The notes below the pieces were generated by a model. The model was given only the letters and a program-made list of their open reading frames with translations, ran no database searches and was not told the origin of the DNA. From NCBI GenBank assembly GCA_949987565.1, contig OX465108.1:701656-765655 (forward strand): a stretch of 64,000 nt of DNA, read 5' to 3'. The translations under genes were made by a program, and so were the position numbers. The stretch comes from Luidia sarsii (lineage: Eukaryota; Echinodermata; Asteroidea; Paxillosida; Luidiidae). Of this stretch, positions 24,371 to 37,500 are shown piece by piece (positions within the stretch are counted from its first letter, which is position 1; the number at the start of each line of letters is the position of its first letter).

Positions 24371-24410
24371 TTTTCAGACAACCACAAAACAATAATTATG
24401 ATCTTATTGA

Positions 24411-24416
24411 TTTATT
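24411..24416 (-). terminator. Possible poly(A) signal for EIF2B5
   Basis: TTTATT on the plus strand gives AATAAA on the minus strand, about 1.1 kb past the EIF2B5 stop codon. A second copy lies at 24426-24431. Confidence 0.35.
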
Positions 24417-25503
24417 TCACAGGAATTTATTGTTCTTGATTGTTGAGTTATGAAAATGGCACGTTCCCCCCAAAATGCAGTGATTCCAAGAAATCACAGG
24501 TATAAATAAGACCAACTATGCACACAGACAAGAAAAGAGATGACTCAATAAACTGGTAGCACAATGTGGGGTGTTTATCGACACATTTTTACTCTTTCTC
24601 CCCCAAAACAAAGAGAATATTGTTCACAATGAGCTTCATGTACTGACAACCAATCTTCTCTATGCCTCAACCAATCAGGAGGCTCTTCATATAAGTGGCA
24701 AACAGACCCTTACAAATCCCCAGATCAGGCTCAGGCTTTGTCTCCGTCACGGCGTCACACCAAACCCGAAAATGAAGACTGTGGGACAGTCACTGCAATG
24801 GAAGGTTTGGTTTGTTGTTGGGTACGCAGCAGTCACTTATAAAAAAAGTGGTCAAAACCCTATTCAGCCATATGCGAGATTAGGACAATAGTAAGCAATG
24901 GAGCCATTGCCTAAAGGCCCCCGTCTATTCCCTCCCTGCATTACCCGATGAGGGCGCTCTTCACAATAATTGGCACTTGATGCATTACACATTGAGGGCG
25001 CTATTCAGTGCTTTACCATATCTATCCCATGGGTGCATTCCCATCTGGGGGCGCTCTTTAGAGAGGACAGTAGCACTGACCAAGTGCATGGCATCTTAAA
25101 GAGGTTCTATTCCAGGTGGATACTCCTTGGACAGGATCAATTGTCATGCTCCTTATGACCCTGTCTGACCTTTGACATTGCCGCAAAAATTTGAAACTGG
25201 TCCTGTGACCCGACAGTCATCCATCACATCCCTCCCATTACAACAGAAGACTGGTTACCATACCAACTCCTTCCATGGTTACACCATCTCATTGGACACA
25301 CAGGACTTTATCTTGAGGCAACTTGCTGTCTTGGCAACCATTCGTCCAATGTCTTAGATGGCTAGCCGTCATGACAACCAGCACCATGGTAACTACACTT
25401 CCATCACAGGGGACACACCTGGCTTGCTGGACCCACGGCCCAGCACCCTTCCGTCCCAATAGATGACACTTTGCTATGGTGATTGTTACCATGGCGACTA
25501 TCC

Positions 25504-28500
25504 CTAATCTTCATCACTGTCGCTCTCTTCCTCTGCCTCCTCCAACCATTTGATGAATGGTTGAACCTGCAGTCACAATGTCCAGAAATCAACCATGTCA
25601 GAGACTAACGATGATTCATGAAATCTTCATAAAATTATGGGACTAAAGGCATCTGTTAATACACATCATTTGGATAAAATCTTGAAAAGTTAGCGGATCA
25701 GACATTTTGCAAAGTGATTAAGCAGGTTTATGGAAATGGACCCTGAAGAAACTGTGCAATATCTGGGGTTGGACTAGTACCTGAGTACGTATTTCCCTGT
25801 TGATTGCAGAGGTGAAGTCATCATCAATGGATGGGGGAGCATTGAACCAGTGTAGAATGGCCTCTTCACTTAGTATGTCTGCCTGGTAGAACAACAGCAA
25901 CACTTTGGGCATAGCAGCTACTGTAGGCTTGCTGGTGTGGCAGAAATCCTGAAAGGGGAAGACAAGTCAGAGAGAGAGGGTCAGACAGGGACATTGGCTC
26001 TAGCATGGGCACTGGGTGGAGCATGGGTACTGGGTGGAGCATGGACACTGGGTGAAGTATGGGTACTGGGTGGAGCATGGGCACTGGGAGAAGTACGGGC
26101 ACTGGGTGGAGCATGGGCACTGGGTAGAACATGGGCACTGGGTGGAGCATGGGCACTGGGTGGAGCATGGGCACTGGGTGGAGCATGGGCACTGGGTGAA
26201 GTACGGGCACTGGGTGGAGCATGGGCACTGGGTGGAGCATGGGCACTGGGTGGAGCATGGGCACTGGGTGGAGCATGGGCACTGGGAGAAGTACGGGCAC
26301 TGGGTGGAGCATGGGCACTGGGAGAAGTACGGGCACTGGGTGGAGCATGGGCACTGGGTGGAGCATGGGCACTGGGTGGAGTATGGGCACTGGGTGGAGC
26401 ATGGGCACTGGGTGGAGCATGGGCACTGGGAGAAGTACGGGCACTGGGTGGAGCATGGGCACTGGGAGAAGTACGGGCACTGGGTGGAGCATGTGCACTG
26501 GGTGGAGCATGGGCACTGGGTGGAGCATGGGCACTGGGTGGAGCATGGGCACTGGGAGAAGTACGGGCACTGGGTGGAGCATGGGCACTGGGTGGAGCAT
26601 GGGCACTGGGTGAAGTACGGGCACTGGGTGGAGCATGGGCACTGGGTGAAGTACGGGCACTGGGTGGAGCATGGGCACTGGGTGGAGCATGGGCACTGGG
26701 TGGAGCATGGGCACTGGGTGGAGCATGGGCACTGGGTGGAGCATGGGCACTGGGTGAAGTACAGGCACTGGGTGGAGCATGGGCACTGGGTGGAGCATGG
26801 GCACTGGGTGAAGTACGGGCATTGGGACTGACAATTACCTCCAGAGCGTTCAGACAGTCAAGCTGAGACTCTGCACTCTTGATGTAATTCCGGAACAACG
26901 GAAGCAGTTTCTTCACCAGCTGAAATACAAAACAAGAACCAACCATCCACATGACATACACCATTAAAATGACTATAAATCAATGTAGACATCTTTACAA
27001 AAATATATCTAGGACATCATACATATGAAACTGCAGGTAAATCCTGTGTATCATAGATACATTCTGGTTTGCTAATACTAAGAATATCAAGAGTTGTTGT
27101 ATGAATATTAGGTTGATAGCAAAATTCAAATGAGCCTCGGATTGTGTAATGTGTCATTCTCGAGAGGTTCCACAGACCGTGAGTAGTTTTGGAAGGAGCT
27201 GAGGCGCTTGTAGAGGCTCTGGACTCCTGAGGTGAGGCATCTCTAAGATGGCTTTGACCACGAGCTGGTTGAGCTCCTTCATGGAGATGTTGTAGGCATA
27301 CTTGGAGGAGTTCACCTCTAGGATGAGGTTCTCCACCTTGACGTTCTCCTCAATGGTGCGCTGGAGGCTGTCCGAGACCTCGTTGTAAAACACTGAGGCC
27401 GGTGAAATAAAGAGATGGGCATAGGAGATGGAGAGTGGGGCTCAGAGAAATGGATATATACATTTGCAGAAAGTAGGACAGAGAGTGAGAGTGGAAAACA
27501 GCGACACAGCGAGGGAGAGGCAGAGGGAGAAAAAATGAGAGAGGGTGAGAGGGGGACAAATAGAGGGGGACAAAGACGGGGAGAACGAGAGAGAGAGAGA
27601 GGGTTGGGGGAGAGGGAGAGAGAGAGAGTGGAAGACAGTGACATAGACAGGGAGAGGCAGGGGAAGAGAAAATGAGAGAGGGGAGAAAGAGGGGATGAGA
27701 AGAGGGGGGCAGCGGGGGGCAGAGGGGGGAGAGGAGGGAAGGGATGGAAAGAGAGAACCAATTACAATCCCTCCAATCCAATCAGGGTGGATTGGAATAA
27801 ACCTTCTAATGATTGACATGGATACATATTCATGAGGCTCACATTTGGTGTCATCCGGTGGAGGTGAAGTAGACATCATGATCTCCTCGTCATCGTCCGA
27901 TTCCTCCGAGCTGCTCATCTCCTTCTCCTCCTCAACGGAGACGTTCAAACCTTGGGATGCAGAGTGCAGACATAAAATCATCATTATTCCTTCAAAGGCC
28001 CTTATTGGGTCTGATTCTAGCAGGCCCTTTCTTGAGATTTGCATTTTGGTAATTGTTCGGTAATTGTAATTTGGTAATAAGTTTGGTAACACTGAAAAAT
28101 GGCAAAGAAAACTTTGACTGGACTGGGACTTGAACCCGAGACCTCGTACATGGTGGCCTTCCCCATCTAAGTTCCCAGTAACTTTTCCCTTTATCTCAAA
28201 AATGACTTTTCAATCCATGTAGGACCTTTTCTCAAAGACAAAGATTCCTTATGATGTAAGGTGGTTAAAGGTTAATATTTCTGACTTGCACCCCCCCACC
28301 ACTTGCCAAAGATAGTTTACTAATTTGAAAGGCCTTCATCTAAGGGGTGGATAGCTTGGGGATTAGAATGCTCCTATTTAAATGTTTATTAAAAAGATGA
28401 CGTGTCACGTTACCTAGCAACTGTTGCCGTAGTCCCTCCTCTTCCTCATCCTCATCCTGCGGAGGTTGCCAAACGTAGCCCTCTCCCTCCTCCCCCACCA

Positions 28501-31500
28501 CGTCTGTATCCACGGCAACGTCGCTGCCAGCAGCTTGTCTGGTCAGGAGGGTTCCAGGCGGGAGAGTGATGCTGGGACCAACTCTGACCTGAAAGATTTG
28601 GGAGCAAAGGGCCGAGGGGCAGTCCTGTTAAATGAGGAAGACTGAATTGCACACACCTCTCAAGAATCTCAAGAATTCAAAGGGCTTGACCTTTTCAGCC
28701 AGGAACTTTTTCAAAGGTAGAAAACTTTCAACAACTTTAGGTCCTACTACTACTACTAGGATTGAAACCACAGGCCCTCGATTTATTGGGGAGAGCAAGA
28801 AATATGACACAATGGATTCCAAGACATAGGGGCACGGACTCATTCATGACAGAACCTTGCAGGGGACTATGGCTAGAGTTACGGCTTGGGCTATGGCTAG
28901 GGCTATGGCTAGGGCAATGGCTAGGGCTATTACTCACCCCAAAGGAGACAATGCAGCCAGGACTCAGCACCACCGAGTCCTTCAGCCAGACTTTGTCGCA
29001 GACGACGGCCAGACTTAACTTGCAGTTGGACTCTATCCTGACATCGTCCCAAATGTAGGTGTTCTCTAATGTCACATTCTCACCTAGAACACACACAAAA
29101 CAAAACAAAATTCAGAGTAGAAAGGAAAGAAAAATTGGCTGGGATAATCTTAACAATTCATAAAAAACAGCCCAGAAAATCTGACTGATAAGGACTGAAC
29201 TAGGCCTTAGTGTTTGATATAGCAGCTCTCTACCACCTGAATTATCTAACCCGTCTAAGGGGGCCTTCCCAAAACCCCGAGTCCCTGCATCAACCTCTGA
29301 CTCCGGCTTCATCTTCTGTCTCACAAAGGATTTAGTTTGGCTGAAATGGAAGGCTTGTAGTCCTGGTCAGTACAGAGTATTTCCCTGGAACGGGGGTTAA
29401 AAGGTTGTTCTTGAATACCTGTGATCTCAAAAGTTTAAGGTCCTGCTAGGATCGAAACGTCAGGCCCTCTAATTTTAGAAGTTTATGTATTGTAGGTCAT
29501 TTTAGTCAGTGAGTAAAAATTATATAAGGCTTCATTTCATACAAGGGTAGAGGAGGAATAGGAGAGATTGTTGGAAGAGCTCAGTCCACCCATGACTCAC
29601 CTATTGTGCAATTTTTGCCGATGACTGACTGAGAAATAACCGTGTTTGTGCCGATAGTAGTCCCCTGACCAACTATAACGTCTTCCTGCAAATCGCTACC
29701 CCTGAGAAGGAGGATGACAACAATCAAGATGAAAGAGTGTCTTGATCAACCTTGTACTCAAATATTCACAAGCTTCAGCATCCTGGATAAACATATTCTT
29801 AACTCTGCAATTAATTTTAGTACCCACCTTTACTAAAGAGAAAGAATTTGAAGAGAAGTTGACATCCAGCCCTCTCAAAATAATTTGAAAATTCAAAAGA
29901 AGTTGCCACCTTGGCAAAGACATGTTAGGAATTTGGGAAGATGCTATCTAACGGCTGGATAGCTCATAAGAGCACTGGTACGCAATACCAGATGTATCAG
30001 GTTCAAGTCCCGGATCAGTTAAAGTTTTCTGCTATTTTTCAAAATTTTACAATTACAAAATGATTGGAGAATTGCGGCAAGAGGGTCCTGGAGAGGAGAC
30101 TAACTTGCTGGTACTGACCTCTCCAGTGTGACATTACTGGCAAGGTAGACATTGTGCCTGCCCAGCTTGTAGCCTTCCCCCTCAGCCGCTAAACTGTCTG
30201 GCACCAGGGGATGGGACCACCTCCTTATGACGTCCTTGCTGCATGAGAGAAGCACAGAGAGTACAGCAGCTTTAGGCAGGCTTGAGGCAAGACTACAGAA
30301 TGCCAATCTGGCGCCCTCTACCAGAAAGGGAGACTTCCAGATCATAATTATGTTGTGGTGGATGGAAGCAATGGGCACCAAAATAACCAACCATTGGTGA
30401 ACTGTAACTTCAATGAATTGTAAATTGAATGTGACACCATTCATTTGATTACAGGAAGATTTTAATAATACAATGGACACGACATTGACCAAGACTACAA
30501 TACAAAACAGAGTGCTCAATTCTCTGGACCAAATTGAACCTGGTGAAAGAAAAGACTTGAATATCGCCGGGAGACTGGGTGATGAGAGTTCAGAAATCGG
30601 TGCAAGATTATGTTGGGATGTAAAGCAGAGTATCTTACCTCACAGAATCGTACATCTGTAGGTCTGTTACCCTGGCTGCATAATCTTCCTCTATCACATC
30701 CATGTAAAGTTTGTTGCCTTCAATCTATCAAGAAGGCGAAAAGAATTCTCAAATCAGGTATGGTTGGAGCGTCAGATTTGTGGGATATCAAATAGGAGGT
30801 AGCAATGAATAGGTGGTAGTGACATCCCATACAATATCCTTTTCAGGACATTTTTGTCATTTTAGTAAACAATTATCAAAATGTTATCATGACTATGTGA
30901 GTGCTAATTTTTGGTTTGTTTCTCCGCTGGCCAACACGTGCCTGGCCTGACATCAGTGCAAGGATCTGGTACCTTACCTCCTCATTGACTAAGACTCCTC
31001 GGATGAGATCAGACAGGTCCTGGTAGTCAAAGTTGTCCACAAAGAGCTCGGTGACTCGAGGAGAGCAGACGCTGATGTGGCTGTGCATCAAGTCGTAACG
31101 GACGCTTAGAGCACTGTGCTCCTCAAACAAATTCTGAAAGAAGAAATGCTGTCAATAAGTACTCCTGATCATACTTGTGGTGTGTATTGTGGCAAGGTGT
31201 GGTTCGGTCGCTGTCGGGCTTATAAGTGATTGTAGCTGTGCTCAGGAGTGTTTCTTCATTAGTTAATGATGTCACCTTCAATCAAGGCAAATAAAACCTT
31301 GTCTGGACCGGGACTTGAACCCGAGACCTCTGGATTAACGTACCAGTGCTCTTCCACCTGAGCTATCCAGCCCTTAGATGGTGGCCTTCCCTAATAGTCA
31401 ACTAGTCTTTGCCGGGGTGGGGGCGCCAGTCAGAAGCAACTCAATCATTAACTGCCGTTTTCAATAATTATGATTTTAAAAAAAAAAGACCATTCCTACC

Positions 31501-34306
31501 ATTATTAAAAAATCACTGGAAAAATAAAATAAAAAAGGAAAGATCTAGAAATATTCTCATTTCACTCATTCATTAAATCACTTATTTTCAGATTGCCATA
31601 GAGGGAATTACATAGCTACAGTAGATGGTACTCAGAGGTGAAGAGAATTATCAATAAACGGAATATTATAGCAATGAGGAAGAGACTGAAATGGGTTAAA
31701 TGAAGGGCGTGGCAGCCAATGCATTACCAGGGGCAACCGGGCCTTGGTCTTCCCGTGCATCTTCTGGTAGCTCAGGATGCGCTTGGTGGTATCCGTGGCA
31801 ACCACCACCTCGTCCTCGGCGCTCCGCGTCCGGTGACCGGGGAAGGCGTGCTTGAAGACCATGGTGAGGACGGCCGACTTGTCTGCCTTGAAACGAGCCC
31901 TGATGACAAAGTGGAATCAACTGCTGTCAGCAACAGAGAGGGCAGGATTCAACAAATCCAGGACTAACTTTTCCTTTCACTTCACTTGCTCAGCTTGCTT
32001 TATTTCTTACAATTTTTGGGAGTTTAAATTGAAAAATTACGTACCAGTGCTCTTCCATCTGAGCTATCCAGCCCTTAGATGGCGGCCTTCCCAAATACTC
32101 AACTAATTAATGGTTGAATTGCTTCTGACTGTCACCCCCACCCTGGCAAAGAAGTTTGTTTCACTTCAGAAATCAAATTGAAAAAAATGGGAAAGAAAAC
32201 TTTGACAGGAATGGGACTTGAACCCGAGACCTCTGGATTAATGTACCAGTGCTCTTCCATCTGAGCTATCCAGCCCGTAGATGGTGGCCTTCCAAAACAG
32301 TCAACTAGTCTTTGCCAGGGTATAGACTCAGACTCAGACCTATGCAAACCTTCGCAAAGGAGATTCATGGTAAATGGTGTCACAGCAACCATGTTCATAA
32401 CCTGTAAATTTCTCAATAAATAACCTAAAATCACAGGACGAGCCCTGTCTAATTGTTTTCCCTCTACCCAGCATTTTATTTTTTGGAGGAAGAAGATTTT
32501 GGGGGAGTGACAAGGAGGAAGTGCTGGGGTTGTAATGATACTCACTTGTGCTCTTCCATCAGAGCTTTCAGGGGCATGTTGGAGACCACATCACCACTGA
32601 CGAGGACAAAGTGGGCTCTGATCATGGACTTGCGCTCAATCTCTCTCAGCGCATCGCCGACGGAGTGACATCCCTCCGAGATGATGGGCGTGATGGTGCA
32701 GTGGGAGGTCTCTTTGTTCCACTTGGATTGCCTGCAAGAGTCGGGTCAATCCTTGCATCAATGCCTCGGCTATAGATCAACTTCACGCCAGTCTTTGAAA
32801 ACCCAGACGGGCATTTTCATAGTACGATGTGCTGAGCCCACAGGGCTTATGACACGTTGAGTAGTTCAAACTCTCATTCATCTGCTTTCTCGCTTTTTCT
32901 CACCGATGCAAAATCATATAACATGTATGATAACCGATGCTATACAGACCCAAATCCACCCTACAGCCTTGATCAATTAAGTGGTCTGGTGGGGAAGAAT
33001 GGTCCTGCTAGGATCGAAACATTGGGCCCTCTAACTTTTGAGAGAAAACCCAGGGGAAACCATGACCTACCGTATATGTTTCTTGAGCTGGTCGGCGTGT
33101 GAACAACAGAACACGAAGATCTCTTGCATGCCGGCACCAGCCAGGAACTCAAAAGTGTAATCAATGAGAGGGAAGTTGACCAGTGGTATCAAGGCCTGTA
33201 AGAAGGAGAAGACAGGAATGTAGATCGATGGACATTGTAATAATGACCAAAGCAACCACGAGTCACCCTTAAAAGACCATGAAATTATCATGCAACTAGC
33301 ATTTTGTGACAGAGCAATGCCTTGGCCAATGGACTAGCACCCCCACCCCGGCAAAGACTAGTTGACTATTTGGTAAGGCCGCCATCTAAGGGCTGGATAG
33401 CTCAGATGGCAGAGCACTGGTACGTTAGTCCAGAGGTCTCGGGAACAAGTCCTGGTCCAGTCAAAGTTATCTTTGCCAGTTAAAAAATAAATAAAAAAAA
33501 TAAGACTTTTATTTTTAAGAAACTACGACATTCAGATGATCATAGAAGACGGATTGCAGCGATACAACACAATTGAAAGTGCAACACTTATTACTGGCTT
33601 AAAATAACCCAAATATGTAAATTTCAAAGATACTTATGGAAAATAAAGGGCTTTTATTTTTAGTTTGAGAAAGGACCTGCTCTGATCCAAAGCACAGACT
33701 GACTGGAATTTGTGCTTAGAGTTAGAATAAAAAGTGTACAACTTCTCCTTCCTGGATGAAAGTTCATTAGAGGGCATGGTATTGGGATTCTAGAAGGACC
33801 TTTCACTGTTTTTGAGAATAAGGAACAAGGTCAAATTGAACTTGAAGCTACCAAGTACCATGGAGGAAGGAAGCTACATTACTAGGCCCTAGTTACAAAC
33901 CCAAAACTTTCAGTTTCAATATGGAAGATAACCAAGTTAAAAAACACCCTTAAAATTGTATTATTTTGTTGTCAAATCAATTATAAACAAACGAAGATTA
34001 TATAACACTGAATATTTCAGCTGTGAGGAGTTTTCAGACCATATTTTGGATGCAAAAATCAGAGTGAAACTGACCCATACTATTATTAGTAGGGCGCCCT
34101 CCTGCGGTCTGTTTTGACCGTGGACCTATTCTGAAACACATGTTCAACATCTGACCCTTTCGATGAGTCAATAAGTAACTTGCCCTCGGTCTTTCAGCTA
34201 CTATTGGAGCAAATCGCACGTTGAAGCTGTCGGCTAGTACAACCGCTTGGAAGATGTCCTCCTGCTGTATCACACTGTCGCCTTTTTTACTCTTTTTGGC
34301 CGCCAT
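25504..34306 (-). CDS. EIF2B5: Translation initiation factor eIF2B subunit epsilon (15 exons, 674 aa)
   Basis: This is the catalytic subunit of eIF2B, the cytosolic factor that exchanges GDP for GTP on eIF2. Exons from 5' to 3' are 34306-34184, 33195-33071, 32731-32546, 31899-31728, 31133-30978, 30724-30639, 30238-30119, 29701-29601, 29083-28938, 28588-28414, 27950-27843, 27392-27178, 26919-26839, 25948-25781 and 25566-25504. They sum to 2025 nt with all phases matching. The nucleotidyltransferase-like domain starts at QAVVLADSF (20-28) and includes [12 protein letters not shown] and [13 protein letters not shown]. Left-handed beta-helix hexapeptides span about 300-405. An acidic linker spans about 445-500. 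The W2/HEAT domain (about 505-674) holds [14 protein letters not shown] and LPLFRNYIK, and ends in the acidic [12 protein letters not shown]. Human eIF2B epsilon is 721 aa. The first intron uses a GC donor. Introns carry several tRNA-headed SINE-like copies and an 18-bp minisatellite. Confidence 0.97.
25997..26825. repeat. 18-bp minisatellite in EIF2B5 intron 13
   Basis: About 46 tandem units have the consensus GGGCACTGGGTGGAGCAT. A second unit type ends GAAGTACG or GAGAAGTACG and is interspersed. Because the period is a multiple of three with no stop words, several frames stay open on both strands for 130-327 residues. The flanking splice sites (donor at 26838, acceptor AG at 25950-25949) join exons 13 and 14 cleanly, so the array is intronic. 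Confidence 0.95.
27480..27745. repeat. Purine-rich GA/GGGA tract in EIF2B5 intron 11
   Basis: The plus strand is almost all G and A, with GAGAGAGA and GGGGGA runs. Overlapping open frames here (Arg/Glu/Gly on plus, Ser/Pro/Leu on minus) reflect composition only. Confidence 0.85.
28096..28375. mobile_element. Two tRNA-headed SINE-like fragments, opposite orientation
   Basis: 28096-28170 is a minus-strand copy: the plus strand reads GGACTTGAACCCGAGACC, the inverse of the B box. 28287-28375 is a plus-strand 5' fragment with CACCCCCCCACC, AAAGATAGTTTACTAATTTG and a decayed head. Both lie in EIF2B5 intron 10. Confidence 0.75.
29912..30060 (+). mobile_element. tRNA-headed SINE-like copy in EIF2B5 intron 7
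   Basis: It has the flank CCTTGGCAAAGAC, A box TAGCTCATAAGAGC, anticodon-like stem CTGGTACGCAATACCAG, B box GGTTCAAGTCC, then AAAGTTTTCTGC. It is diverged relative to the copy at 9478. Confidence 0.8.
31280..31440 (-). mobile_element. tRNA-headed SINE-like copy in EIF2B5 intron 4
   Basis: The minus strand reads GGCTGGATAGCTCAGGTGG, AGAGCACTGGTACG, then GGTCTCGGGTTCAAGTCC. The conserved 5' flank (TAGTTGACTATT) and the C-rich CGCCCCCACC word are present. Confidence 0.85.
32036..32325 (-). mobile_element. Two adjacent tRNA-headed SINE-like copies in EIF2B5 intron 3
   Basis: A copy truncated within the tRNA-like head (about 32036-32150) lies beside a fuller copy (about 32175-32325) in the same orientation. 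Both keep GGGCTGGATAGCTCAGATGG on the minus strand. The second has the B box in GGTCTCGGGTTCAAGTCC. Confidence 0.85.
33325..33490 (+). mobile_element. tRNA-headed SINE-like copy in EIF2B5 intron 1
   Basis: It reads CACCCCCACCCCGGCAAAGA, CTAGTTGACTATTTGG, GGGCTGGATAGCTCAGATGG, AGAGCACTGGTACG, and a B box mutated to GGGAACAAGTCC. It ends in TTATCTTTGCC followed by an A-rich tract. Confidence 0.85.
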
Positions 34307-34537
34307 CGTGATCAGCGGACGTTCACACCGCGTTTGTGAACCAGTTTGTCCTCGCCCTAATTCGTAGCGGCTACGACTGGATATAACGCACACTTCTATA
34401 GTAACTGGCTGCAGCCGCTATCTAAGCTCCTTCATCCATTCACGTGCAAATGAAAGTCGTAGCCACTACGCAGCTCCATTTCTACCCCTACGAAATGTCC
34501 TTTCCCTTGTCAGTCAATAGGGGGCGCTAATCCTAAG
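34307..34537. promoter_or_regulatory. Divergent EIF2B5 / SUPT7L promoter
   Basis: Only 231 bases separate the EIF2B5 start codon (minus) from the SUPT7L start codon (plus). Both start codons sit in an ATGGCGGC context (minus: CGATGGCGGCC; plus: AAGATGGCGGCG), which resembles the YY1 core. No TATA box is seen. A GAGCTGCGTAGTGGCTACGA-type inverted motif occurs on both sides (34365-34375 and 34455-34475). Confidence 0.6.
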
Positions 34538-37500
34538 ATGGCGGCGACCATGAACACAAGCATTGACAACAAAACAACTGCAGGCTTGCAAACAACTGAG
34601 CAGGTGAAAACAAAAGTTGAAAAGCTGCACATGTTTTACATTGTAGCAGACAGATTATCTGTTAAAATGTTAAAAGCCACTTTTCATGAGCTATACTAGT
34701 AGTAGTAGTATATAGAGTAATTTTCTTCTAAAAATAAATAAAAATAAAATATTAATAATTATTAAATTAATATTAATTAAGATAATATTATTACTATAAA
34801 TACTGATACCTTCTCCCTGTAGTACTAAACTAATATTAATTTTGTAATAACTAATAATACATAATTACTAGTTAATGCAATAGCCAATAGCCAATTATTT
34901 TATTAATTATCAACAGTACTTAAATTTACAAATTAACAACACTTGTCAACAGATAGGCCTAGTCATAATTCCTAATTCATGATAAATGATATACTGAATA
35001 TTTTGGATGCAGAATGCAACAATGCGGCATTGGGGAGAGATTGTACCTAACCAGTCGGCCACCAAGTCAATGTCCGTGGTTGATATGGACTCTGCAACTC
35101 TCAACCCTAAGACTGTAGACCTGGAGGGACCACACCTCCACCAGCCCACTGCACAGCACCAGGCAGTTTCACAGTCACCGTGAGTAACTGCAATATCTCA
35201 AAATGTCACAGTTTTTCGCTAGCTGAAGCCTTAATTTGTTCGCAGTGGCTGTTATTACGGCAGTCGTCCGTGTGGTTCCCTGACTTCACAGTATTTGTCA
35301 GGATGTTTACCTCGTGGAACCAGACTATCAGCTAATAGACTGGTTCAACCAGCCTGCAATGATGACGAAATACAATCAAGTCAGGGAACCACACGGACGA
35401 CTGCCGTAACAACAGCCACTGCGTAATTTTTTAAAGTTTTCGTTTTACAACCAAAGAACTCATAGTCATAACACCGAATGCTGTGGCTTTGATGTCCTCT
35501 TCCTGGTCTTAGGCCGAAGTGAGTAGAACTTGTGTCAGCTAGGTCTGAGTATAAACACACTTATATGCCCTCACTACAGCCCTTGTACAATGGTCAAAAT
35601 AAAAAAGGAGCAGAGATACTGTATAGCTAATCTGATGGTAGAGTGTAGCTTGCAATTGAAGTCTGTCATTCCTATCACTATCAAATATGGATGTAAAAAA
35701 TATTATAAACATGCACAGAGCTGTCACCTCAAAACTGCGATCCAAACTTCACTCAAAACTTGACTCTGCATAATATTGGGTGAGGGAAATGAAAGTGCCG
35801 AGCATACATGAACCTAAGCCTAAGCCTGTCATTTGTTTGTGACTTGCCATCGTATCTGGCTGGTGTCTCTGACAGGATCCCGTCTGACCAGTGTCGTACC
35901 GATGCCATCAGTATTCACACCATCCAACTCCTGAAGCACAACCGACGGATACGGACCATCATCTCTGCCTCTCAGCAGCTCCAGTCAGAAAGCAATGTAA
36001 GCAGATCAGAGAATTGGATTCCAGTAGGAGCAACATCTTGCCAATGTTGGGACAAAGTACCTTTCCTATATCATGAAAGGTTAAAGCAGAATAGGATCAA
36101 TACATCCACAGCTTTGACTACGAATAGGCCCTTGCGTTGAATGCGTTCACTCATATTGTATTATCACAAAGGTTCCCAAGCTGAGCACTCTGGTAGAAAG
36201 TGGTTCAAAGTCTAAAGAAGGGTGTCTATCGTCCTATTCTATGCTCTGTAGAGACATACCTAAGACCCCCCCCCCCAAAAAAAGACATTTTGATCCTAGC
36301 ATAAATTTTCTTTAAGAGAGGTCCTGGTAGGATTGCAATGTCGGACCCGGTACATTTTGTAAGATTTCTGTCTCCTTCACAGAAGTGGGATGACCGCAGC
36401 GCCAGGCCTCGCCTCCAACCGTTGCCTCTGACTCCTCTCCTGCTTCTTCCTCCCAAGAGGTCCTGGACAAGCAACGGAGACGGCAATGGCCAGGGAGAGC
36501 CACGGGATGAGTGAGTGCAAGGCCTGTGGGGTTTGCTCTTGTAGGGGGTCCTGGGCTCCATCTCATGCAACTCATGGCTGTGCAATGTCTCTGGACCCAG
36601 CCATTGATAGTGCTTAGTCTCTCCTTTGCCCATCTTGTTTGTGATGTTTACTAATAATCTTTTCTTACAAATTGAAAAATTGGCAAAGAAAACTTTGACT
36701 GGACGGGGACTTGACCTAAAGAGCTCTGGATTGAGGTACCATTGGACTTTGTCGAGCATCATCTGATGAGTGCCTCTTTGCTTCCGTTGCAGGAGCCTGA
36801 GGCTGAGGAATGGTCAGAGTGGGGTGGAACTGGACGATGACACCTCACGGATTCTGAGTAGACGAGCCGTTGCAACGATTTGCGCTCACGCAGGATATGA
36901 AAGTGAGTTGAGGGAGGTTTAGAGAGAGAGGGAAAATCAGCATTTGTAAAAAGGTCCTGCTTAGATCAAAACATCAGGTCCTCTTAGTTTTCAAAAGAAA
37001 AAAATCATTTGAATATTGGCAATGTTCAATAAGACTTATCATTCAAAGGTCTGGTCTTGCTTTAAACTGCATGGAATGGAAGGGAAATGCAATGGCTACA
37101 CGGATGTAAGAGGTTCATTGACCAACAAATTCTGCCTTGAATTCGTGAATCATGATAATGATAATGACACATTTGTATAGCGCCAAATCTTTTTACAAAA
37201 TAAAATGCTCCCAGGCACTTAACAATAACTAGGTTAAAAAAACAAATAGTTCACCAAAAGAAGAATGAAAAAATGGTAGATGAGCAAATTGTGTCCTTCA
37301 GTCAATTTTAGAGATGTGAAAGCTCTGTTAAATTGACCTCTGACATTTGACCTTCCTTTGACCTGTCTCAGTGAGTCAGGAATCGGCGGCGGAGATGTTG
37401 ACGGACATCCTGAGAGAGTATCTGACCAAGGTCTGCCTATTGCTGAGGGCTGCGGTAGACCGCGAAGCCCTGACTGGCTACACAGGCTTCCAGGTGGGTC

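Noticed and set aside
25866..26964. Open frames of 130-327 codons on both strands
   Set aside because: They are products of the 18-bp minisatellite. The flanking EIF2B5 exons splice across it in phase.
27415..27781. Ser/Pro/Leu-rich frames of 143-216 codons
   Set aside because: They arise from the purine-rich tract plus read-through of EIF2B5 exon 11 on the minus strand.
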